A DNA stretch of 64,000 nt from NCBI GenBank assembly GCA_020746875.1, contig JAGTJL010000025.1:248001-312000 (forward strand), given 5' to 3'. The position numbers were made by a program, and so were the translations under genes. Shown one piece after another: positions 45,840-58,969 of the stretch. Origin of the DNA: Rhexocercosporidium sp. MPI-PUGE-AT-0058. Its lineage: Eukaryota; Ascomycota; Leotiomycetes; Helotiales. Numbering within the stretch: the first letter of the stretch is position 1; each line of letters begins with the position of its first letter. The notes below the pieces were generated by a model. That model worked only from the letters and a program-made list of their open reading frames with translations. It was not told where the DNA came from and searched no databases.

Positions 45840-47214
45840 ATGCATCTCAAACTCTTTGCCCTCCTGACTGCAGCCAGCACCGTCGCTGCCCAAGCGCTTT
45901 CTTTCTGCGACAAGTACACCACTGTTCTCTTCACCGACAACACTGCAGCCAACCAATACAAGCTCTTGGTTGCTGTTGTCAACACTGCTGTGATCGGTAA
46001 CTGTAAGCCTTGCCAATCATCTTCCTGATGTTGAACTCGACTGACATTTCACAGACAGCGAGACGAAGAATGGTGCCGTGGTTCCTGGTATCCTCGCCCC
46101 AGGTCAAGTCGGTGGTGTCTCAGTCGACCTTCTCCCATACTTCAATGGCGTCCTTACTTCTACCAACCAAGGTGGTTCATCCAGTGTCTCTGTCAACTTC
46201 CTCGATGATGGAGGTGCCTCCGCTCTCAAGGCTGGCAGACCTTCCAATGGCAAGAGCTCCAGACAATAGTACACATCCCCAATCCCATTAATTGACATCT
46301 GCTGACCTGTCCAGTCTTCTCTTGACCCATCTCTACGAATACTTCGGCACCCTTCTCGGCTGCTCCATGCAAGGTGGTTCAGATTTCCCAGCCTATGCTG
46401 CTCATTCTTCCCAATACAATGTCCACAAGTTCGTTCCTTCCTCCCTCCAGTATCTTCACAGGCTGACACAATCAGGTTCATGGTTCTCAGCCCATCCGAG
46501 GTGACCTACTTCATCGAACAAGTTGCTGCCTCTGCCTTGTCATTTGGTGTCACTCCAGAAGACATTGCTCCCGTCGGCCAAGTTCTCATGAACCTCTTTG
46601 GTTTCCGCTGCTCACCACCAACAACCGTTGTTCCTTCCCAGGGTGCTCAACTTCAAAGCATTTGCTCTGCCCAAGTCTGCCCAATTGCTGCGAACTCTAC
46701 TTGCGTCGGCGTTCAGAACATTACTCACCCAGCTGTTGCCATTCCAGGTGTAGTTCCAATAGTGCCTGGTACGAACACCACATACCCCAACGGTACATAC
46801 TATGGAAAACCTCGATACTGCAACCCAGCTCGCTGCCGTTGTGGTTGCAAGGGAGCCATCTGCCCATGTGGTTATACTGACTGCAATGGCCCTCAATGCG
46901 ATGGCGATTATGGATCGGAGGGCTCTGGCAATGGCGGTTCAGGAGGTCAAGGTGGTGCTGGAGGCATTGGTGGATCCGGCTCCGGTACAGGTACAGGTTC
47001 AGGTGCAGGTTCAGGATCAGGATCAGGATCTGGTGGCTCAGGCTCAGGCACTGGCTCTGGTTCGGGTTCCACTGGCGCTGGATCTGGCTCTGGTTCGGGA
47101 GCTGGTGGTAATGGTGGCTACACTCCAACCACCGTCTCCACAGCCGGTGCTGCTGCTCTTGGTATGAGTTTCATCGCAGTTGTTGGTGGTGCCATTGCTT
47201 TCTTCTTGTTGTAA
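45840..47214 (+). CDS. Secreted GPI-anchor-type protein with Gly/Ser repeat
   Basis: Exons are 45840..46002, 46055..46268, 46315..46428 and 46476..47214, giving 409 residues. MHLKLFALLTAASTVAAQ is the signal peptide. Residues about 19-240 form a folded secreted domain with conserved-looking HLYEYFGTLLGCS, NVHKFMVLSPSEVTYFIEQ and FGFRCSPPTTVVPSQGAQL. A short Cys-dense module follows (CNPARCRCGCKGAICPCG), then about 75 residues of GSGSG/GTGSG repeat, and a hydrophobic tail (GMSFIAVVGGAIAFFLL) as for GPI anchoring. Every junction restores frame. I recognise the layout from fungal surface proteins but no named family or activity. The Gly/Ser block probably acts as a spacer through the wall. Confidence 0.9.
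46915..47112 (+). repeat. Gly/Ser-coding tandem repeat
   Basis: GGTTCAGG/GGATCAGG-like hexamer repeats within the last exon encode the GS spacer. Such tracts can expand or contract by slippage. Confidence 0.8.
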
Positions 47215-48122
47215 GCTTAGGTTCGATTCATGGACTGTACATTAAGGTTGGAAGTTATTCATCGTCGTCAGGGGTGTCTTGATAGGACTGTATTACTAGG
47301 CCTGGTTGTTCATTAGGTCGGTCAACGACTTCAAAAGTAATTGATATTGTTCATTCCATCATGGTCTTTGTGGATCAAGTGAAGGCAATGCAATGTTTTC
47401 CTGATTTTTAAACGTTCACCTGGTTTGAAGCTATCGAAAGTTAGCTGCCATCAAAACTCAATCATGCAGCCTCGGTTTAAGGTTTCGCGATACCATATCC
47501 AATCAACACCTCACAACTTCCAGGCCGCACAGCCAACAAAGTTCTCACACACCACTCCACCTGATATGCACATGCAAGAACGAGACGAGACGAACCGCAG
47601 CGCAGCGCATCAGCTGTATCCCAACCCCTGTACATGCATCTTGGGGTTTCCAGGACGCCACATCTTGAGTGCGAGAGGAGGACAGCGTATCAAGCTCCTC
47701 GCTTGGCGAAGGGGATGTGGCTGCGCCACCTTTTTTTGGCGGTGGTGGTGGTGAGGCTGGGGCTGGGTGTTTTTTTTTGTGGCTTGGAGAGCTGAAGGGA
47801 AAGGTTGCCTGGTTGTGATTTCCGGGTTTTTTTTGGAGCGAGGGAGATTATTTTTTCTCTCTCTTTCTCTTTGATTGATTGATTTTGAAGTTTGAAGTTT
47901 GAGTCTGTATCTGTATCCAGTTGATCCTCTGATTTTTGAGACGAGGAAGAGGACGAGGAAGAAGAGGAAGAAGCAGACTTTTGAACTCAAGTGCTGGAAT
48001 AGTACTTCTCTTCTCTTCTATTCACAAGCGTGGGTACAAGAACTTTTGGAGTTGAGCGAGTTTTTGCTCGGATTCTTCGTTGGACGGAATTGGGAGACTT
48101 GGGAGACGAATAGGTTGAGGGA

Positions 48123-48146
48123 CGGAAGGAAGGAAGGAAGGAAGTG
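48123..48146. repeat. (GGAA)n microsatellite
   Basis: About five tandem GGAA units. Confidence 0.75.
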
Positions 48147-48250
48147 TGCGCATTGAGATTGACGATTCTCTTTTGCAGGAAAGGCAAGGCTTGGGGTTGG
48201 ATTTGGATTTGGATTTGCCTTTGAAGTGAGAGAGGGCGGCCAAGTGCTAG

Positions 48251-48271
48251 ATTGGATTGGATTGGATTGGA
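48251..48271. repeat. (ATTGG)n microsatellite
   Basis: About four tandem ATTGG units. Confidence 0.75.
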
Positions 48272-48640
48272 ATCGAATCTGTGGTTTCGAGTTTAACTCG
48301 GATTCCGGAAGGGGAGAAGATAACTTAATTGGGGGAGGTTTTCATGAACCAGGTTTTGGTCTGTCGAGAGTAGAGAGATTCCCAATCACCAGAAGGGATA
48401 CTTCGCCAGGTCAGGTCAAGAAACTTCAAGTCGGATCTGCTCACCGAAGCCAGTTGAGTTGAACCAACTCCGGAATCTCCCTCGCAAGCTCAACACTCAA
48501 TCTCAACCTCAACCGCAATCTCAAATCTCCAAAATTGAGCAACACATCATTCCTCGTCTCACCCCTACACCAACACTGACTCCGAAGTCAGACCTCCCAG
48601 CCCGAATAATCAACTAAACACCCCCAGGTTAACAGTCGAG

Positions 48641-49047
48641 ATGTCACACCCCAACCACCACCCTCCGAAGCACCAAGCTATCACACAGTCCAGCCCTCGT
48701 ACCCACTTGATGTGTATCCCGGTACCCAGGAGCCGATGAAGGTGTATAGCATGCAAATGCACACGCAGGACGTACCGTTGCAGCAGTACGAGGGGTATAA
48801 ACCTTACGGGCAAGGGCAGGGAGGATACCAGGGGAATGGAGGGCCTGCTTACCAGGGTCAACAGCAGACAGGGGGAGGGAAATATTATGGCCAGCAAGGC
48901 GGATATGTAGGAGGAGGAGGAGGGAATGGAGCGGGGACGACACAGGTGGTGGTTGTGAAGAAGGGGCATAGTAAGGGTGATGCTGCTGTGGGGTGCTGCG
49001 CGGGGTGTGTGGGGGCTTGTTGTTGTTGTGGGTGTGTTGTTATGTGA
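48641..49047 (+). CDS. CYSTM-type Cys-rich tail-anchored protein, probable frame break at start
   Basis: The C-terminus (DAAVGCCAGCVGACCCCGCVVM) matches the cysteine-rich transmembrane module, a short Cys-packed tail found in stress-related plasma-membrane proteins. Before it is a Gly/Gln/Tyr-rich disordered region (YGQGQGGYQGNGG). This frame has no ATG until 48736, which gives 104 residues, yet it reads PPPSEAPSYHTVQPSYPLD upstream, typical of the family's N-terminus. ATG 48641 is in another frame. One missing base in the C-rich stretch just after it would join the two into about 136 residues. I therefore place the start at 48641 and regard the frame as broken or misread. The strand and identity are clear. 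Confidence 0.65.
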
Positions 49048-49613
49048 TCTTTCGGGATGGGATGGGAGGTTATTCTGTGGGGTCTGGGATATAGTGACGG
49101 TTTTGATTGTGGGAGTTGGGAGGGAGGGAGGGAGAGGGCGAATGGTTGGTGGTGGTGAAAATGATATTTGTGTTTGGTTTGCGGGTTCGCGTAAGCTGTT
49201 ATACTCTTTTTTGGGATGCGTCAAATTTGCTGGGGGCGGATACAGTACCATATCATATCTACGTTAAAACACAGTCGCTTTGCAGAATTCTCTGTAAGGT
49301 CTTTTTGACGCATATGGAAAATATTGCTGTGAGACAACGTTGTCAAATGAACCTCGAAGTTGACCGAGATGATTTGGAAACACTTGCGGTGGTCGAAGGA
49401 GACGACAATCGAGAAGCAAAGCTTTCTCGTTAAGGGCTAGACGGGGAATAAGATATTAATGTGAAGAATCCTAGGTGATAAAGCAGCCGGCTGTCATCAA
49501 ATATCAACCGAACCATTAGCACACGTGAATACATCTCAACTCTGGATCAGTCTTACACATTTACACAACCCACGTCCCCGTCCAATCCTAAAGCCCACAC
49601 CAATAACAAAAAC
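49048..49613. other. Intergenic region, no gene seen
   Basis: About 560 bases; G-rich early part, nothing recognised. Confidence 0.45.
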
Positions 49614-49832
49614 ATGTCATCCAACACAACACCCCCGTCGAATATCACGATACCAGCAAGCCAGACAGCAGAAGTCACCAATACCGAAGATAGTTCCGTG
49701 GGGACAGATGCAGGGAAGCCGAAGCGTGACCCGAAGGACAATAGGAAATTGAAATGGAAGGATATGAGCGCCAAGGAGAAGGTTGTTGAGATTGGTGCTG
49801 GGTTGGGGTGTGTGGTTATGCGAGTTGTTTGA
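49614..49832 (+). CDS. Small hypothetical protein
   Basis: 72 residues from ATG 49614. The first half is Thr/Ser/Pro-rich, followed by a basic stretch (GKPKRDPKDNRKLKWKDMSAKEKVVEIG) that looks like a short amphipathic segment. The real 3' part may be spliced, since GT dinucleotides follow GLGC, but no second exon could be placed. Unknown function. Confidence 0.45.
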   Translation: MSSNTTPPSNITIPASQTAEVTNTEDSSVGTDAGKPKRDPKDNRKLKWKDMSAKEKVVEIGAGLGCVVMRVV

Positions 49833-50176
49833 GGGTGGAGGGGTTAGAGACGGGGGATTGCGAGGTGTGGAATTGGAGGACTGCTGATAGTGCGAGTGTT
49901 CTGTCTGGTCATGAACGAGAGGTGTGGTTCTAGCTATCTGAGCGGCGACTACAGGTTTTTCGAGTCAGGAAATTGCTGTTGATCCGGGATGTGAAGAGAA
50001 TGGGTGCTTGGGGTTTGAAGATTTGTATTCTTGTTTTGATTTATCTCACCTCATCAGTGAATAGATGCTAGAATTACATCAAAGACAAACTACGACTTAC
50101 AGGCAGCTGTTCTCCATCTCGTGGTCCGAAATCATTCCTATCCTTTCCACAGAACACCTTGGCGCTCACCATCTCC
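49833..50176. other. Convergent intergenic region
   Basis: About 340 bases between two convergent small genes. Nothing recognised. Confidence 0.45.
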
Positions 50177-50641
50177 TCAAGCACCTTTAGTCTCTGGGTC
50201 CTTCACCTCTGGCTCTTTTGGCGCGTCTGCACTGTCTTTGACGAGCCACTCCCAAGTCTTTTCCTCCTTCTCTTCCGCCTCTCCTTCATCCGCGTACCCT
50301 TGGTCAACTACCGAAAATGTAATTAGCTACTTTACGCCAAACAAGTTTCCAGGCATCGGTTCTGACTCACCATAAGTCGGCCACTTCGCCAACGCGTTCC
50401 AATTCTTCATGTCAAAGTGCTTACAAGCAGCCTGTAGCGTCCCTTTCGGAATCCAGATCTGTCTCTCGACACCTTTGTCATCGGTATACCCCATCGAATT
50501 ACATTCCACACTCCGAGTTGGCCTAGGAATTTGTTCCGGGAGCTGGGGATATTTCTTTCGCAGTTCTTCCCAGGTCATGGATTCGTTCTGGGTTGATTCG
50601 GGTGGTTGATATGGTTCCGGGATGGTGCTGGGAGAAGACAT
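50177..50641 (-). CDS. Small conserved-looking hypothetical protein
   Basis: Exons are complement(50177..50307, 50371..50641), giving 133 residues, with a GTGAGT donor and a phase 1 junction (WPTY to VDQGYADEGE). The first 90 residues are compact (MTWEELRKKYPQLPEQIPRP, QIWIPKGTLQAACKHFDMKNW), and the second exon is acidic (EAEEKEEKTWEWLVKDS). It has no signal peptide or membrane segment. I do not recognise a family. Confidence 0.75.
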
Positions 50642-51596
50642 GATACAGAAATTGATATTGAAGAGGTTTGAAGATTTGACGAATTTGTTTTGAAGAAGAG
50701 ATCCTGATGAAGGATAAAGTTTGATATGCTTTTATAGAAGTGAGGCTACGAAAAGTACGTAGGCAGCAGCCCCCCTTAACCGAGTGGCGAGATGAAATAG
50801 AGCTGCCCAATCATACTTCTCTCTTAGCGTCTGAGGATTTGTACAATCTCTTAGAGTCGGGTTTCGGTAGAAGATTAAATCCCGTCGTGTGTGTGATGCT
50901 CTTTTCCCTGGTCATTATTTACCTAGAGACGCAGATTTCCCCTTGTTGATATTAATATTCGCTTACGTTCGGTGTTGGTTGCTCCCTTCCTTCGAATCTC
51001 GAAATAAATAGACCCAAGACTCTCATGTGGGTAGGCTGGCCGAAGGACAAGTCTTGAATCAGAAATAGCAAATCCAAAGTTCCAACCTTGTTTCTGTAGA
51101 AGAGACGAGAGGAAGTTTTTTCCAGGCGCAATTTCAAGACAATGTCATTGCGACGATTTTTGAGGAAGGGAAGCGATTGGGATAGTCGCTTACAGGCGGG
51201 CGACAATGAACAGGCTTCTGCTCGTTAGACTCGTAAGCTCCACAGCGCCCAGAAGCTGTCCGATAGTGGGGCGAGATGATTAACAATAGGCTTTGGACTC
51301 TGAAGTCGGTCAGCCGTCACTTTTCACTAATATTAATCAACATTCCTCCTGGTCGTCGTCGAGAACGGTAATCTTGAACCAGAAACCATACAAGATACCT
51401 TAGATATTGGTTCTATCTGTGACCCATGCAGTCTGAGATATTCTGTAACGCAAGTGAATTTGATACCACTTCATTTCTGAGTCATAAATAATCACGGACA
51501 AACAATCTCCCATTCATCTGAACTTCAAGCTTCAAGCTTCAATTTTTGATTTTGAACTTTTGACACATTCTGTGGTATCCACGAGAAGAAATCAAA
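50642..51596. other. Intergenic region between divergent genes
   Basis: About 950 bases. A tandem TTCAAGC repeat lies near 51522-51542, just upstream of the GFA-like gene. No gene is supported. Confidence 0.45.
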
Positions 51597-52223
51597 ATGT
51601 CTACACTTCCAGAGACCGCATTCGAGCTAAAGGGAGGCTGCTTCTGCAGCGCAATCCGATACACCATCTCCGTCCCAGAACTCGAAGCCCGTCCCAAAAT
51701 CGGCAGCAACCCCAAAACAGAAATCTTCCCACCCAACAAAGTCACAGAGCGGTTGCCTATGATATCTCTAGATCACTGCACATCCTGTCGCCGCATCGCT
51801 GGTTCCATCGTCGAGTCTTGGTTCATCTGCCCACAATCATGGGTTCAGTTCACTCTTCAGCCCCGCTCTGACCCCTCTTTCTCACCCGACGAAATTCTCA
51901 AGCCAACGATGATGGAATGTCTCATGCCCGACAAGGCACTCCAAGATAAAACCTACCTCACATATTTCTCAAGTTCTGAGACGGCAAATCGTACATTTTG
52001 TGGGAAGTGCGGGACACATTTGACGTTCTATTACTCGGGACCACCAGGAGAGATGTCAACGAGGGGGAAGTGGGGACCGTATTTTGACGTTGCGAGTGGG
52101 ACTTTTGATAGAGAGTATCTTGAGATGGAGGGATTCAAGCCGAGTCGACGGGTTTGGGCGGATGATGGAATTGAATGGGTGAACAAGCTATTGAAGGAAG
52201 GAGAAACCAGCTTGAAAGATTAA
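51597..52223 (+). CDS. GFA/CENP-V-like zinc-binding protein
   Basis: A single exon encodes 208 residues. The family's zinc ligands are visible: GGCFCSAIRY (residues about 13-22), DHCTSCRR (about 60) and TFCGKCGTHLTFYY (about 136). The fold is the GFA (glutathione-dependent formaldehyde-activating)/CENP-V domain. In fungi it is widely duplicated and mostly without known substrate; S-hydroxymethylglutathione formation is the activity that named it. The fungal version here has a longer insert (PNKVTERLPMISLDHC) and a C-terminal tail after VWADDGIEWV, as is common. Cytosolic by lack of targeting signals. Confidence 0.9.
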   Translation: MSTLPETAFELKGGCFCSAIRYTISVPELEARPKIGSNPKTEIFPPNKVTERLPMISLDHCTSCRRIAGSIVESWFICPQSWVQFTLQPRSDPSFSPDEILKPTMMECLMPDKALQDKTYLTYFSSSETANRTFCGKCGTHLTFYYSGPPGEMSTRGKWGPYFDVASGTFDREYLEMEGFKPSRRVWADDGIEWVNKLLKEGETSLKD

Positions 52224-55172
<2,949 letters not shown>

Positions 55173-55188
55173 TTGTCGCTTTCTGACG

Positions 55189-57177
55189 TCAATACAAATG
55201 AACTGCTTCCAATTCCCTTTCTTCGAAATATCCCTCATTGAGCTGTTGATGTTTGCCGGTCATTGAGTAGCAAGTCTCCGTCACCTCAAATCCACTTTCT
55301 TGTTTACATGGGCGCAGAAGCGCAAGCCTAGATAATCCCTTGAGCGCGTACACATAGTCACCCACCAGTGGAAAATTCCGTCTTCGAAGCTCCTGATGGC
55401 TTGAAAGGATTTGGAAGATCGCGCCAGTACTTGAAAGGATCTGGGTTGTAATGTCAAGGTATGTTTGCAAAGCTGGGACGCACGATAGGGCTTGTTGGTC
55501 CCAAGTGAGAGGGACTTCATTCCCCAAAGAAAAGGCTAAGACATGACGAACATCTGCTACCTTCGCCCCGAACACCCTACAAACTGAGCTCCCCTCTGCC
55601 CACTCCTTAAACACCAAGCAAGGGTCACAATTGAGGATTTGCGATGCTGGAATCATAATTTCTCTTGCCAATTCGAGGAACGTCTCCAGAATTTCGTATG
55701 CCTGCTTCTCAAATACAAGCACACCCATCTTGACTGGAGAATAGACTGCGACTACGTGGCCCAGATTCACCCCAGGAACGTTGATAGATCGACCATCTTC
55801 CGAGAATATCGGTACACAAGACGCCAAATTATGCTCGTTGAGGAGACTTCGGGTAAAGTCTGAAACCCATGTTGGGAAGCCTTTGAACTTCCCGGTACCC
55901 ATACAGAGAACTTGCAGGTTATTGGTAGCTTTCATGAGAAACGTTGTATACGCAAAGCAGACTTCGTCAACCGGGCGCCTGTAGTCTGGTCTAAGATTTG
56001 CAGGCAGGTCCGGGAGATGCGTGAGCCCAAGTAGACCATAGAGCCGATCATGTGGAGTTGTGGCTTCCCTTCCGGCGAAAGCGGCAAGTAATCCCAGCAG
56101 TTCAGTGCCAAATTGAATAAGCGTATCAGAAAGTACAAACGCTGAGCTCTCAGTTATGAGGCCAATACGCTTAGTACCCCACGAGAATAACTGTGCACTC
56201 ATTACACCGAATAAGTGATTTCTGAAGTACGACTTTGTCTTTACCAACCTCGACCTCCCAGTGAGCTTCAAAGCCAGAGAACACATATTGTAGAGCACGT
56301 TGTTGTGTACTGCCAATATCTCATGTTCTGAAACGTGTTCTATGAACATCCCTTCTGTGGTAGCTCTAGAAAGACATTCTTGAAGTTGCATTAGTACCCA
56401 GAGATGTGACACATCGGTTCCTAACAACACTGCAGGGTCTTCTCTAGATAGGACTGCTTCCTGAAGAGTCCAGAGTCTTCTCAACCAAGGATATCCAGCG
56501 GCCAGAATGCTGTTCTCCATTGTTCGGAGAATTTCCTCCGGTTTTGCAACCGTCTGCTTGAAAAGCTCGATTTTCTTGCTGTCAGGTGCATGGAAGGATT
56601 GAATGCCCTCCCCTGACTCTAAAACGACATCATGTAGCTTCTTTGCTCCTCGAAAGGCTTGTGTAATTCTCGCCTGAGAGTTCAAGTCCACAACATCTCC
56701 CCACCAAATAACAACTCTGGTAGCGGTACTGTAGATCTCTCTCATTCTGGGCACTTGTTTGGACCTTTCGTTTGTTGCATTCTGATTGATACAAATCGCA
56801 TCAATCCACCAACATATCGCGTGGTCATCCCAGCCATGATTTACTCCATTTGCTTGGGTTCCAAGAAGTTGGGGGAGTTTTGCGTCGAAAGGCTCTCTGT
56901 GTACGTCATATCGATTCCGGAAGCTCTTGATTGCTGACCAGAGGTTGACTGTGACTGGAAAGTCTTGGCCATCTAGAGTGATCAGACGAGTGTTGCTTGC
57001 GTCTCCCCAAACATAAGACAGGGCGAAGAAATCGCATTTATCGAGAGGTGCATGAGAAATTCGTCCTTCGATCCGAGCCTCATTCCCTTGGTCTAATGGA
57101 CAGGGCTTGAACTGTACGACACGGATATCGGAGCCTCGCAGCCGACGGTACTTGTGTGACCCTCTGAAGGACTCCAT
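55189..57177 (-). CDS. Intact HET-domain protein
   Basis: A single exon of 662 residues. The HET domain spans about residues 45-230: DFFALSYVWGDASN, ICWWIDAICINQNATNERS, MREIYSTATRVVIWWGD and YPWLRRLWTLQEAVL. The long insert between the first two blocks (YDVHREPFDAKLPQLLGTQ) is common in this family. C-terminal to it are TTPHDRLYGLLGLTHLP and YRRPVDEVCFAYTTFLM, conserved features of HET proteins. No NACHT or repeat domain follows. It is the only HET gene of three here with an unbroken frame. Its role is probably allorecognition or immunity-type cell death. The stop lies 16 bases from the convergent GMC gene. Confidence 0.93.
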   Translation of the reverse strand: MESFRGSHKYRRLRGSDIRVVQFKPCPLDQGNEARIEGRISHAPLDKCDFFALSYVWGDASNTRLITLDGQDFPVTVNLWSAIKSFRNRYDVHREPFDAKLPQLLGTQANGVNHGWDDHAICWWIDAICINQNATNERSKQVPRMREIYSTATRVVIWWGDVVDLNSQARITQAFRGAKKLHDVVLESGEGIQSFHAPDSKKIELFKQTVAKPEEILRTMENSILAAGYPWLRRLWTLQEAVLSREDPAVLLGTDVSHLWVLMQLQECLSRATTEGMFIEHVSEHEILAVHNNVLYNMCSLALKLTGRSRLVKTKSYFRNHLFGVMSAQLFSWGTKRIGLITESSAFVLSDTLIQFGTELLGLLAAFAGREATTPHDRLYGLLGLTHLPDLPANLRPDYRRPVDEVCFAYTTFLMKATNNLQVLCMGTGKFKGFPTWVSDFTRSLLNEHNLASCVPIFSEDGRSINVPGVNLGHVVAVYSPVKMGVLVFEKQAYEILETFLELAREIMIPASQILNCDPCLVFKEWAEGSSVCRVFGAKVADVRHVLAFSLGNEVPLTWDQQALSCVPALQTYLDITTQILSSTGAIFQILSSHQELRRRNFPLVGDYVYALKGLSRLALLRPCKQESGFEVTETCYSMTGKHQQLNEGYFEERELEAVHLY

Positions 57178-57855
57178 TAGAAGTTATTTGCTTCGGTAGA
57201 AACTTTGAATCTTCTGGGAGGGTTTGTGGATGTCGTCGTGATTCTGAGTTATGTCTTGAAGTTGATGGGGAGGAGTCTGCACCCGGCTCAGCTGAAAGGA
57301 TCATGGACTCCTCAGCCGCAATCATGCATGATGTGTCAGCATACCACGTCGTCCAAGAACAAATCTCGCGGAGCCTAGCTAGAGTAGTGGCTAGGCGAGA
57401 CGCTTCGGAGTTCAGACTGATAATAAAGAAGATCAAAGACAAGTAAGAAAGAGTAACGGAAATTTCTATTGCGTACGTCCGGTTTTTCTTTTGTCTGTAT
57501 CATGGCTAAATGTGGCCAAAGAGGAGAAGCTCTAGAAGCTGTCGGGAAGCATGCGCAACAACATCTCGCTAAAAGTGTGTCTGGCGACCCCGCCATGTCA
57601 ACAGACCGTTGGGAAGACTTCAAAGGGTTCATTGGTATTAAAGCTTCATTGCACGTGGGATCTGGGGATATTTTTAAAGAACTGCGAAGAGCCATCGCGA
57701 TCCTTGATCAATAAAGCGAGAGCGACCTTTGTATGCACATGTTCATGCATACCATGGTGCAAGTTCTAGATGAAAGCGAAATGTGGATTATTGATCCATG
57801 AATACTCTGACCTGCCCATCTTTTTACTTGTTCGATACGCCTGGTACTGAGTCAC
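57178..57855. other. Upstream region of the intact HET gene
   Basis: Open frames occur on both strands (for example 57469-57714 plus, 57375-57695 minus) and are mutual shadows. Neither shows a recognisable domain, so none is called. Confidence 0.4.
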
Positions 57856-58969
57856 ATGGCACACACTACTCTTGAAGATGCTGGATCGCTAGAGTCATTC
57901 GTAACCTCCTCCGACGATCCCACTGACAAGCGGATGTCAACTAGTGCACTCCAACACAACGTCACTGAAGGAGGCCATGGAAAGAAACATATGGCAAGCA
58001 ATGATACTGAGGGGATACAAGAGGCAATTCTAGCTTCAGTTCCAGGAACCATGGACTTGGAGCAGAAAACGTTCCAAACCCTGGAGAATTCAGCCAGCAT
58101 TCATTCATTCATTGAGGCTTTTAGTACAGCATCTACCTCAAATACACATATGGAGCCAGAAAATCCAAGATCATACCCAATCGATGCGATTCCTTTCTTT
58201 AATACGGCAGTTCCGAAGAATCAACAAACCCCTTCCGAGAGCTAGCCGAAAGCTCACCAACATTCCAATCCCCATATCATCCCCAACAATCAACAAGAAT
58301 GGGATACCCCTCTATGCCTAAGCACCGTAACGCTTCGGGGAACGGCTAGTCTTACAGAACCTACACTGTGCCTTTCCACCACGCAGATAGGATAAAGAAC
58401 GAAGGATTAGGACGAGCGAACAACGAGCCAACATACTGGACAATCGCTCGAAAAAAGGCTCGCAGGACTAGCACAAGGAGGATCCTTCAATGGAAGAATG
58501 TCACATATGCCTCCGCCGATTGAGATGATGAGTATTCTCTTTCATGCAATAGCTTACCTTGCTGGAAGATGTTCGATCGATAATCGACGACCGAGAGTGT
58601 ATGTATCGGTTGGGAGACCACATACGGGATTTGATGAGTTTCAGAGACCAAATACTCGAAGCGAGTCCCCTCGGTGATTCAAGCAATCATAAAGCTTCGA
58701 AGCTGACATTTTCCACTCGCCAATTGACCCAGTCAACACATCAAATGTCACCGAACTTCGCTCCGTTCGTTCATACACGCGACAGGGACTACACACAGGG
58801 ACTCGACAGGCCAAGCACGAATCAGTACGTCACAATCACACGAGGCTCAATATCTGACGTTTCGCAAAGAGGTCAGCCTGGCGTCAGGGAGTTGCGGATT
58901 CTGATGGATCGTGGAGAGCCAACTATTGCGCCGTGGACAATGGGTAGGCATTGGGTTCTAGGATCTTGA
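57856..58969 (+). pseudogene. Probable gene relic
   Basis: Three coding-like pieces follow each other in different frames: 57856-58245 (polar, Ser/Thr-rich), about 58225-58350 (FRELAESSPTFQSPYHPQQ, ending at a TAG) continuing after the stop (SYRTYTVPFHHADRIKN), and 58559-58969 (IRDLMSFRDQILEAS..GQPGVRELRILMDRGE). Readable sequence beyond a stop and the frame changes suggest a decayed gene. Unusual introns could also explain it. No domain is recognised. Confidence 0.35.

Larger units (their letters stand above)
47215..48640. other. Intergenic region with several microsatellites
   Basis: 1.4 kb with no supported gene. It contains poly-T stretches, GATT and GTTTGAA repeats, a GGAA tetramer and an ATTGG pentamer repeat. 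Open frames here are low-complexity. Confidence 0.45.

Noticed and set aside
46802..47167. Overlapping Val/Gln or Arg/Trp-rich open frames in the Gly/Ser exon
   Set aside because: Shadow frames of the hexamer repeat in the real gene.
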